From Rubrivivax sp. (GTDB lineage: Bacteria; Pseudomonadota; Gammaproteobacteria; Burkholderiales; Burkholderiaceae_C), in the NCBI GenBank assembly GCA_027487585.1, contig JAIYDH010000333.1, positions 1 to 42,295 of the forward strand: a DNA stretch of 42,295 bases, in the 5' to 3' direction. Made by a program: the position numbers and the translations under genes. Positions 25,293 through 32,780 of this stretch are shown in pieces (the stretch's first letter is position 1; each line of letters opens with the position of its first letter). The notes under the pieces are model-generated. The model saw nothing but the letters and a program-made list of their open reading frames with translations, did no database searches and was not told the DNA's origin.

Positions 25293-26225
25293 ATGGCTGC
25301 TTTGGTTGTTGCGGAACACGACAACGCGTCGCTCAAGGGCGGCACGCTCAACGCTGTCACAGCGGCTCTGGCCTGCGGCGGCGACGTGCACGTGCTGATC
25401 GCCGGCACGAACGCCGGCGCGGCAGCGGCCGCGGCGGCGCAGATCGCCGGCGTGACCAAGGTGTTGCATGCCGACGCGGCGCACCTCGACCACGGCATTG
25501 CCGAGAACGTGGCCGCGCAGGTGTTGGCGGTGGCGGGTGGCTACAGCCACATCCTGTTTGCGGCCACGGCCGCGGGCAAGAACATCGCGCCGCGCGTGGC
25601 CGCGCTGCTCGACGTGGCGCAGATCTCCGACGCCACCAAGGTGGTCTCGCCCGACACCTTCGAGCGCCCCATCTACGCCGGCAACGCCATCGCGCTGGTG
25701 CAGAGCACCGACGCGGTGAAGGTGATCACCGTGCGCACCACCGGCTTCGATGCCGCAGCGGCCACGGGTGGCAGCGCGGCCGTGGAGACAGTGGCCGCGG
25801 TGGCCGACGCCGGCAAGAGCGCCTTCCTGGGCAGCGAGATCGCCAAGAGCGACCGTCCCGAGCTGACGGCGGCCAAGATCATCGTCAGCGGCGGCCGGGC
25901 TCTGGGCAGCAGCGACAAGTTCAACGAGGTGCTGCTGCCGCTGGCCGACAAGCTTGGCGCCGCGCTCGGCGCCAGCCGCGCTGCGGTGGACGCCGGCTAT
26001 GCGCCCAACGACTGGCAGGTGGGCCAGACGGGCAAGATCGTCGCGCCCACGCTGTACATCGCCGCCGGCATCAGCGGCGCCATCCAGCACCTGGCGGGCA
26101 TGAAGGACAGCAAGGTCATCGTGGCCATCAACAAGGACCCGGAAGCGCCGATCTTCAGCGTGGCCGACTACGGCCTGGAGGCGGACCTCTTCACCGCCGT
26201 GCCCGAGCTCGTGGCCAGCCTCTGA
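25293..26225 (+). CDS. etfA: Electron transfer flavoprotein, alpha subunit
   Basis: A 310-residue EtfA. The C-terminal FAD-binding domain shows [45 protein letters not shown] and [10 protein letters not shown], in the usual order. It forms the FAD-carrying half of the EtfAB dimer, which takes electrons from the dehydrogenase encoded 30 bp downstream. Length and motifs are normal. Confidence 0.97.
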   Translation: MAALVVAEHDNASLKGGTLNAVTAALACGGDVHVLIAGTNAGAAAAAAAQIAGVTKVLHADAAHLDHGIAENVAAQVLAVAGGYSHILFAATAAGKNIAPRVAALLDVAQISDATKVVSPDTFERPIYAGNAIALVQSTDAVKVITVRTTGFDAAAATGGSAAVETVAAVADAGKSAFLGSEIAKSDRPELTAAKIIVSGGRALGSSDKFNEVLLPLADKLGAALGASRAAVDAGYAPNDWQVGQTGKIVAPTLYIAAGISGAIQHLAGMKDSKVIVAINKDPEAPIFSVADYGLEADLFTAVPELVASL

Positions 26226-26255
26226 CCTGAACCGACCCCGCAGCAGGAGACCGCC

Positions 26256-28031
26256 ATGAGCTACCGCGCCCCCGTCAAGGACATGCTGTTCGTCATGAAG
26301 GCGCTGGCCGGCATCGAGGCCGTGGCCACGCTGCCGGGCCACGAGGACCACGGCCTGGACACGGCCGCGGCGGTGCTGGAAGAGAGCGCGAAGTTCGCCG
26401 AGGGCGTGATCGCGCCGCTCAACTGGGAAGGCGACCGCAACCCGTCGTATTTGAAGGACGGCGTCGTGCACGCCACGCCCGGCTTCAAGCAGGCCTTCGC
26501 GCAGTACGCCGAAGGCGGCTGGCAGGGCCTGCAGCACCCCGAGGCGCACGGCGGCCAGGGCCTGCCCAAGCTGATCCACGCCGCCTGCAGCGAGATGGTG
26601 AACAGCGCCAACATGAGCTTCGCGCTGTGCCCGCTGCTGACCGACGGCGCGGTGGAGGCGCTGCTCACCGCCGGCACCCCCGCGCAGCAGGCAACGTACC
26701 TGCCCAAGCTGATCGACGGCTCGTGGACCGGCACCATGAACCTCACCGAGCCGCAGGCCGGCTCCGACCTGAGCCTGGTGCGCACGCGGGCCGAACCGCA
26801 GCCCGACGGCAGCTACAAGCTCTTCGGCACCAAGATCTACATCACCTGGGGCGAGCACAACATGGCGGACAACATCGTCCACCTCGTGCTGGCGCGCGTG
26901 GCGGGCGCGCCCGAGGGCGTGAAGGGTATCAGCCTGTTCATCTGCCCGAAGGTCTTGCCCGACGGCACGCGCAACGACGTGCACTGCGTGAGCATCGAGC
27001 ACAAGCTGGGCATCAAGGCCAGCCCCACGGCCGTGCTGCAGTACGGTGACCATGGCGGCGCGGTCGCTGAACTCGTGGGGCAGGAGAACCGCGGCCTCGA
27101 GTACATGTTCATCATGATGAACGCCGCGCGTTACGGCGTCGGCGTGCAGGGCATCGCGCTGGCCGAGCGCGCGTACCAGAAGGCCGTGCAGTACGCGCGC
27201 GACCGCGTGCAGAGCCGCCCGGTGGACGGCAGCCTCGGCCACGCCGCGGCCATCATCCACCACCCCGACGTGCGCCGCATGCTGATGACGATGCGCGCCT
27301 GGACCGAGGGCTGCCGTGCGATGGCGCTGGTGGGCGCCAGCGCCTTCGACGCCGCGCACGCGCACCCCGATGCGGCCGTGCGCGCCGACAACCAGGCCTT
27401 CTACGAGTTTCTCGTGCCGCTGATCAAGGGCCTGTCCACCGAGATGGCGCTCGACGTGGCGTCGCTCGGCGTGCAGGTGCACGGCGGTATGGGCTTCATC
27501 GAGGAAACCGGCGCCGCGCAGTACCTGCGCGACGCGAAGATCCTGAGCATCTACGAGGGCACCACCGCCATCCAGGCCAATGACCTGGTCGGCCGCAAGA
27601 CGGCGCGCGACGGCGGCCGCGTGGCGCTGGCCATTGCCGACCGCATCGAGGCCACCGAAGGCGAACTCGCGGCGCGCGGCAGCGAAGCCTGCAAGACGAT
27701 GGCGCGGCGGCTGGCCGCGGCGCGCAAGGCCTACGTCGAGGCGGTGGGCTATGTGGCCGGCCACACGAAGGCGCAGCCCAACGCCGTCTACGCCGGCAGC
27801 GTGCCCTACCTGAAGCTCGCCGGCCTCGTGGTCGCGGGCTGGCAGATGGCACGTGCGCTGATGGCCGCCGAAGACGCGCTCGCCGCCAGCGACGACCCCG
27901 AGTTCATGCAGGCCAAGATCACGACGGCGCGCTTCTTCGGCGACCACCTCCTCACCCAGGCCCCGGCGCTGCGCGACAGCATCGTCGAAGGGGCCGATGC
28001 CGTCACCGCGATGGCGCTGGAGTCCTTCTGA
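26256..28031 (+). CDS. Acyl-CoA dehydrogenase (long form)
   Basis: A 591-residue acyl-CoA dehydrogenase with the extra C-terminal domain of the FadE5/AcdA-like long group. It shows TEPQAGSDLSLV and TKIYITWGEHNMADNI in the middle domain, and GGMGFIEETG and IYEGTTAIQANDL, with the catalytic-base region, near residue 430. It catalyses FAD-dependent alpha,beta-dehydrogenation of acyl-CoA and passes electrons to EtfAB, whose genes lie just upstream. Its stop overlaps the next start in TGATG. Substrate chain length cannot be read from sequence. Confidence 0.94.
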   Translation: MSYRAPVKDMLFVMKALAGIEAVATLPGHEDHGLDTAAAVLEESAKFAEGVIAPLNWEGDRNPSYLKDGVVHATPGFKQAFAQYAEGGWQGLQHPEAHGGQGLPKLIHAACSEMVNSANMSFALCPLLTDGAVEALLTAGTPAQQATYLPKLIDGSWTGTMNLTEPQAGSDLSLVRTRAEPQPDGSYKLFGTKIYITWGEHNMADNIVHLVLARVAGAPEGVKGISLFICPKVLPDGTRNDVHCVSIEHKLGIKASPTAVLQYGDHGGAVAELVGQENRGLEYMFIMMNAARYGVGVQGIALAERAYQKAVQYARDRVQSRPVDGSLGHAAAIIHHPDVRRMLMTMRAWTEGCRAMALVGASAFDAAHAHPDAAVRADNQAFYEFLVPLIKGLSTEMALDVASLGVQVHGGMGFIEETGAAQYLRDAKILSIYEGTTAIQANDLVGRKTARDGGRVALAIADRIEATEGELAARGSEACKTMARRLAAARKAYVEAVGYVAGHTKAQPNAVYAGSVPYLKLAGLVVAGWQMARALMAAEDALAASDDPEFMQAKITTARFFGDHLLTQAPALRDSIVEGADAVTAMALESF

Positions 28032-29005
28032 TGTCCAAGCTTCCCGGGGCGCTGGCGCGCCTGCCGTTGCCGATCATCGGCGCGCCGCTGTTCATCATCA
28101 GCAACCCAAAGCTCGTGATCGCGCAGTGCTGCGCCGGCGTCGTGGGCAGCATGCCGGCGCTGAACGCACGGCCGGCTGCGCAGCTCGACGAGTGGCTGCA
28201 CGAGATCACCGAAGGTGTGGCCGCCTGGGACCGTGCCCACCCTGATCAACCGGCGGCGCCGTTTGCCATCAACCAGATCGTGCACAAGAGCAACGACCGG
28301 CTCGAGCACGACATGATGGTCTGCGCCAAGTACAAGGTGCCGATCGTCATCACGAGCCTGGGTGCGCGCACCGACGTCAACGAGGGCGTGCATGCCTGGG
28401 GCGGCGTGGTCCTGCACGACATCATCAACAACTTCTACGCCCGCAAGGCCATCGAGAAGGGCGCCGACGGCCTGATCGCCGTGGCCGCGGGCGCGGGTGG
28501 CCATGCCGGCACGAAGAGCCCGTTTGCGCTGATCCAGGAGATCCGCGAGTGGTTCGACGGCCCGCTGGCGCTGTCAGGCAGCATCGCCACCGGCGGCGCT
28601 GTGCTCGCGGCGCAGGCCATGGGGGCCGACTTCGCCTACATCGGCAGCGCCTTCATCGCCACCGACGAGGCCCGCGCGGCCGAGGCCTACAAGCAGTGCA
28701 TCGTCGAGAGCAACTCCGACGACATCGTCTACTCGAGCCTGTTCACCGGCGTGCACGGCAACTACCTCAAGCCCAGCATCCGCAACGCCGGCATGGATCC
28801 CGACAACCTGCCCGAGAGTGACCCAAGCAAGATGAACTTCGGCGGCGGCGACAGCGCCAAGAAGGCCTGGAAAGACATCTGGGGCTGCGGCCAGGGCATC
28901 GGCGCCGTGAAGGCCGTCGTGCCGGCGGCCGAGATGGTGGCGCGGCTCAAGCGCGAGTACGAGGTGGCGCGTTCGCGCCTTGTGCCGGCAGGTGTGGCGC
29001 AGTAG
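28031..29005 (+). CDS. Nitronate monooxygenase family protein
   Basis: A 324-residue FMN-binding TIM-barrel protein of the nitronate monooxygenase / 2-nitropropane dioxygenase family. It starts with LPIIGAPLFIISNPKLV, has GAGGHAGTKSPFALIQEIR and LSGSIATGGAVLAAQAMGAD with YIGSAFIAT, the phosphate-binding and flavin-contact loops. It oxidises alkyl nitronates, or acts as an enoyl reductase-like flavoprotein in some relatives. It overlaps the dehydrogenase stop and belongs to the same operon. Confidence 0.9.
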   Translation: MSKLPGALARLPLPIIGAPLFIISNPKLVIAQCCAGVVGSMPALNARPAAQLDEWLHEITEGVAAWDRAHPDQPAAPFAINQIVHKSNDRLEHDMMVCAKYKVPIVITSLGARTDVNEGVHAWGGVVLHDIINNFYARKAIEKGADGLIAVAAGAGGHAGTKSPFALIQEIREWFDGPLALSGSIATGGAVLAAQAMGADFAYIGSAFIATDEARAAEAYKQCIVESNSDDIVYSSLFTGVHGNYLKPSIRNAGMDPDNLPESDPSKMNFGGGDSAKKAWKDIWGCGQGIGAVKAVVPAAEMVARLKREYEVARSRLVPAGVAQ

Positions 29006-29015
29006 GCTTCGCCGC

Positions 29016-29270
29016 ATGACGCGCCTCACCACCCTGGCCGCCGCGCTGTGCGCGACCGGCCTGCTCGCCGCCTGCGCCAACGTGGGCATCGGCCTGAGCC
29101 TGCCCATCCCCGGCATCGGCAGCATCGGTGTCGGCGGCAGCTCAGACGGCCGCGTGAGCGGTGGCGTGTCGGTGGGCAGCGGGCCGGTGCGGGTGGGCGT
29201 GGGCGCCAGCGGCCGCTTGCCGGCCGCCGACCCCGCAGCGTCGGCCGCCTCGGCGCCCGCCCGGAAGTGA
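29016..29270 (+). CDS. Small glycine-rich lipoprotein
   Basis: An 84-residue protein with a signal peptide ending in LLAAC (lipobox, Cys at about residue 20), then a glycine/serine/valine-rich stretch (GIGSIGVGGSSDGRV) with low sequence complexity. This indicates an outer- or inner-membrane lipoprotein of unknown role. The ATG at 29016 gives a normal signal peptide; a longer frame from 28980 overlaps the preceding gene. Its stop overlaps the GTG start of the amidohydrolase. Confidence 0.7.
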   Translation: MTRLTTLAAALCATGLLAACANVGIGLSLPIPGIGSIGVGGSSDGRVSGGVSVGSGPVRVGVGASGRLPAADPAASAASAPARK

Positions 29271-30496
29271 GCCGCCTCGCGCTGACGCAGGCCACGCTGT
29301 TCGACAGCGCGGCCGGCGTGCTGCGGCCCGGCACCACGATCGTCATCGAAGGCGCGCGCATCGCGCATGTCACGCAGGAGCCAATCGCCGTCGACGACGC
29401 CCAAACCATCGACTGCGCCGGCCGCGTGGTGCTGCCCGGGCTCATCGACGCCCACGTGCACGTGACGGCGGCCTCGCACGATCTGGCCGGCCTGGCCTTG
29501 CATCCGGCCTCGCTGCTGAGCGCCGAGTCGGCGCAGATCATGCGCGGCATGCTGCACCGCGGCTTCACCAGCGTGCGCGACGCCGCTGGCGCCGACTTCG
29601 GCCTGCAAGAGGCACAGGCGCGCGGCCTGTACGAAGGCCCGCGCCTGTCCATCGCCGGCCCGCCCATCAGCCAGACCGGCGGCCATGCCGACATGCGCCC
29701 GAAAGGCGTGCAGTCCTCCATGTTCTGCAGCTGCGCGGGCCTGGGCCTGATGGGCGCGATCGCCGACGGCGTGGGCGAGGTGCGCCGCGCCGTGCGCGAG
29801 CAGGTGCGCAACGGCGCCAACCACATCAAGATCATGGCCGGCGGCGGCATCTCGAGCCCCACCGACCCCATCGACGGCACGCAGTTCAGCATGGACGAGC
29901 TGTGCGCCGCCGTCGAAGAGGCCGAGGCCGCCAACCTCTACGCGCTGGCCCACGCCTATTCGCCGCGGGCCGTGACGCGCGCGGTGCAGGCGGGTGTGCG
30001 CAGCATCGAGCACGGCAACCTCGTCGACGAGGCCACGCTGCGCGAGATGAAGCGCCACGGCACCTACCTCGTACCGACGCTGTCGACCTATGTCGCGCTG
30101 GCCGAAGAGGGCACGCGGCTGGGCTGGAGCGCGGCCATGCTCGACAAGCTCGAGGTCGTGCGCAGCCAGGGTCTGCAGGCGCTGACCATGGCGCGGGCCG
30201 AGGGTGTGCCGGTGGTCTTCGGTACCGACCTGCTCGGCCACATGCATGGCCGGCAGAGCGGCGAGTTTGCGATCCGCGCCGCCGTGCAGCCTGCGGTGGA
30301 GGTGCTGCAGGCGGCCACCATCGTGGCGGCGCGGCTGATGGGCCGCGAGCGCGAGATCGGCCAGCTCGTGGCCGGCGCCTGGGCCGACCTGCTGGTGGTG
30401 GACGGCGACCCGACGGTCGACCTCACGCCGCTGGCCGAGCCGGCGCAGGGCATCCGGCTGCTGATGCAGGGCGGGCGCATCGTGCGCCGCCACTGA
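29267..30496 (+). CDS. Amidohydrolase family protein (imidazolonepropionase-like)
   Basis: A 409-residue metal-dependent hydrolase. It shows the metal-binding His63-x-His65 in IDAHVHV, the later ligands in IKIMAGGG, HAYSP and IEHGNLVD, and an Asp in FGTDLLG. These are the marks of the amidohydrolase superfamily branch that includes imidazolonepropionase and Xaa-Pro dipeptidases. Substrate is not predictable. The GTG start overlaps the lipoprotein stop by two bases; an upstream in-frame ATG would run through that gene. Confidence 0.9.
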   Translation: MSRLALTQATLFDSAAGVLRPGTTIVIEGARIAHVTQEPIAVDDAQTIDCAGRVVLPGLIDAHVHVTAASHDLAGLALHPASLLSAESAQIMRGMLHRGFTSVRDAAGADFGLQEAQARGLYEGPRLSIAGPPISQTGGHADMRPKGVQSSMFCSCAGLGLMGAIADGVGEVRRAVREQVRNGANHIKIMAGGGISSPTDPIDGTQFSMDELCAAVEEAEAANLYALAHAYSPRAVTRAVQAGVRSIEHGNLVDEATLREMKRHGTYLVPTLSTYVALAEEGTRLGWSAAMLDKLEVVRSQGLQALTMARAEGVPVVFGTDLLGHMHGRQSGEFAIRAAVQPAVEVLQAATIVAARLMGREREIGQLVAGAWADLLVVDGDPTVDLTPLAEPAQGIRLLMQGGRIVRRH

Positions 30497-30521
30497 AGGC
30501 GGCGCAGGCTGCGCCCGGCGC

Positions 30522-32126
30522 TCAGCGCACGCTGGTGAAGCGGGCCTCGGGCCGGTCGTCGGAACGGTGCACCGTCGTCACGCCGGCCCGCATCACCCAG
30601 GGCCGGATCTGGTGGTGCAGCGGGATCACGAGCGTCTCGTCGCGCACGCGCACCAGGGCGTCGCGGATCATGCCGTTGCGCTTGGCGACGTCGGTCTCGC
30701 TCTTCATGCCGTCGATCAGCCTGTCGAGCGCGGGGTCGGAAACGCGGCTGAAGTTGAAGTTGCCGTCGGCACCGCTGGTGCGCGTGCGCACCAGGCTCTG
30801 CAAGCTGTACTGGGCGTCGTAGTTGGCCACGCCCCAGCCGAGCAGGTAGATGCTGCTGTCGAAGTTCTGCACCTTCTGGATGAAGGTGGCCATGTTCTCG
30901 CTCGCGAGCTGTGCCTTCACGCCCAGCCGCGCCCACATTGCCACCACGGCCTGGCAGATCTTCTCGTCGTTGACGTAGCGGTTGTTCGGGCAGTTCAGCC
31001 GCACCTCGAAGCCCTCGGGGTAGCCGGCCTCCTTGAGCAGGGCCTTGGCGCGTACGAGGTCGGGCTTGGCCGGGGTGTCGAGCTGCTGCGTCCAGCCGTT
31101 CACGCCAGGGGCGACGATCAAGGCTGCCGGTACGCTCATGCCGCGCATGATGCTGCGCTTGATGGCCTCGCGGTCGATGGCCAGGCTCAGTGCCTGGCGC
31201 ACGCGCTTGTCGGCGAACGGGTTCTTGCCCTTCACGCTGCCGTGCTTGAGCTCCGGGCTGCCCATGTCGGGTGCCAGGAAGATGGTGCGCACCTCGGGGC
31301 CGTTGACCACCTTCATGCGCTTGTCCTTCGACAGGCGCTCCAGGTCCTGCACCGGCACGTCGGTGAGCAGGTCCACGTCGCCGGCCAGCAGCGCGGCCAC
31401 GCGCGTGGCCTCGGCCTTGATGGGCGTGTAGACAACCTGCTGGACGTTGCTCGGCGAATCTTTGGCGTTCATCAGGTCCCACCAGGCCTCGTTGCGCGCC
31501 ATCATGATGCGCTGCTCGGGCTGCCAGCTCAGGATGCGGAACGGCCCCGTGCCCATCACGTTGCGCGAGGCGAAGTTCTCTTCCTTGGCCTTGTAGTCCT
31601 GCACGCGCGACGTGTTGTTCTTCTCCGCCCAGGCCCGGCTCATGATGCGGAAGTCGATCAGGTTGCGCAGCAGCGTCGGGTTCGGCGCCGACAGGATCAT
31701 GTCGATGGTGTGGTCGTCGATCTTCTTCACCTCGTTCACGCCAGTGACGAAGATCTGCATCGTGCCCTGCGGCTGCTTGATGCGCGCCAGGCTGAACACC
31801 ACGTCGTCGGCGGTGAAGGGCGTGCCGTCGTGGAACTTGACGCCCTTGCGCAGTTCGAAGCGCACCGTCGTCGGGCTCGTGAAGGTCCACTTGGTGGCCA
31901 GCGCGGGCTCGACCTCGTAGGTGGCGCTGTAGCGCACCAGGCCCTCGTAGGCGTGCAGCAGGATGGTGCTGGTGGTGGCGTGGTTCTGCGAGTGCGGGTC
32001 CAGCGTCAGGATGTCGTTCTGGGCGGCCCAGCGCAGCGTCTGGGCGTGCAGCGGCGCGGCGAGCGTGGCCGCGAGCAGGGCCGCGGCGAGCAGAGCGCGC
32101 GGGGTCGGGGTGGGGATTCGGAACAT
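30522..32126 (-). CDS. ABC transporter substrate-binding protein, family 5
   Basis: A 534-residue periplasmic binding protein of the peptide/nickel (SBP_bac_5) family. A cleavable signal peptide ends near LHAQ (about residue 29). The mature part begins LRWAAQNDILTLDPHSQNH, then GTPFTADDVVFSLAR and NYDAQYSLQSLV, typical of DppA/OppA-like proteins. No permease or ATPase gene is adjacent, so it is an orphan component here or uses transporter parts encoded elsewhere. The ATG at 32126 is chosen for the signal peptide. Confidence 0.92.
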   Translation of the reverse strand: MFRIPTPTPRALLAAALLAATLAAPLHAQTLRWAAQNDILTLDPHSQNHATTSTILLHAYEGLVRYSATYEVEPALATKWTFTSPTTVRFELRKGVKFHDGTPFTADDVVFSLARIKQPQGTMQIFVTGVNEVKKIDDHTIDMILSAPNPTLLRNLIDFRIMSRAWAEKNNTSRVQDYKAKEENFASRNVMGTGPFRILSWQPEQRIMMARNEAWWDLMNAKDSPSNVQQVVYTPIKAEATRVAALLAGDVDLLTDVPVQDLERLSKDKRMKVVNGPEVRTIFLAPDMGSPELKHGSVKGKNPFADKRVRQALSLAIDREAIKRSIMRGMSVPAALIVAPGVNGWTQQLDTPAKPDLVRAKALLKEAGYPEGFEVRLNCPNNRYVNDEKICQAVVAMWARLGVKAQLASENMATFIQKVQNFDSSIYLLGWGVANYDAQYSLQSLVRTRTSGADGNFNFSRVSDPALDRLIDGMKSETDVAKRNGMIRDALVRVRDETLVIPLHHQIRPWVMRAGVTTVHRSDDRPEARFTSVR

Positions 32127-32197
32127 GGCGGGTCTCTGCGGCCGGGAGGCCGGGCGTCGTGAGGGCCGCATGCTAGGCCCGGCGCAAGCCAAGAGGC

Positions 32198-32515
32198 TCA
32201 GGGCTGGCCCGGAGTCGCCTCGATGTCGGCATCGCAACCCCGCGCGGCTGCGATCCAGCGCCGCACCAGGGCGCGGGCCCACGCCGCCGGCAGCCATGGC
32301 AGCCACCGTTCTGGCGCGGCGAGTGCGCCGCAGCGGTAGAGCGCCGCGCCCTCGTCCCAGCCCAACGCCACGCACGCGCCGCGCCGCCGCCGCGACAGCC
32401 ACATGCCCAGCGGGCAGGGCTCGGCCGCACAACACACGCCGCAGCCGTTGCAGGGCGCGCCCACGGCCGGCTTGGGCGGGGCGGCCGGGTGCAGAAGGAT
32501 CACGCGCCGGGTCAT
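32198..32515 (-). CDS. Small cysteine-cluster protein
   Basis: A 105-residue protein with NGCGVCCAAEPCPLGMWLS near residues 23-41, a dense cysteine cluster suggesting zinc or Fe-S binding of the YkgJ-like sort. Other cysteines follow at about residues 48 and 62. Function is unknown; similar short proteins are common in Burkholderiales. It is downstream of and divergent from the odh leader region. Confidence 0.7.
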   Translation of the reverse strand: MTRRVILLHPAAPPKPAVGAPCNGCGVCCAAEPCPLGMWLSRRRRGACVALGWDEGAALYRCGALAAPERWLPWLPAAWARALVRRWIAAARGCDADIEATPGQP

Positions 32516-32639
32516 CGGCCCGCAGTCTGGCGTTGCCGGCGGCCGTTTGTCAGGAAAACAAGGGGTTTGCAGGCGTCCAATTCGTGCACAGAAGAGGGCC
32601 GCCGCGGTGACATCGCGGTGTTAGAGTGCCGCCCCAGAC

Positions 32640-32780
32640 AACGAAGGTCCTTCCCGTCCCCTTGCCGGCATCGAGACAACGGCAAGACGGGTCGCTAATC
32701 CGCCAACCGGTGAAGCCGGGACGCGGAAGGTTGATCAACCCATCAGCAGCTCCGGAAGCCGGGGCGAAAGGTGAGCGAAG
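32640..32780 (+). ncRNA. sucA-type leader RNA before odhA
   Basis: The 5' leader of odhA folds into several consistent helices: CCCGT (32653-57) with ACGGG (32687-91) enclosing CTTGCCG/CGGCAAG (32661-67 with 32680-86); TCCGC/GCGGA (32699-703 with 32723-727) enclosing CCGG/CCGG; GGTT-GATC-AACC (32729-740); and CTCCGG-AAG-CCGGGG (32750-764) just before the ribosome site. The Burkholderiales 'sucA' RNA motif is known upstream of this gene, and order and position fit. It is presumed a cis-regulator of odhA; the ligand is unknown. The match is from memory. Confidence 0.7.

Noticed and set aside
25092..27947. 951-residue open frame on the minus strand
   Set aside because: Antisense to etfB, etfA and the acyl-CoA dehydrogenase; His/Arg/Gly/Val-rich composition is typical of GC shadows.
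28574..30493. 639-residue open frame on the minus strand
   Set aside because: Antisense to the nitronate monooxygenase and amidohydrolase genes, and without motifs.
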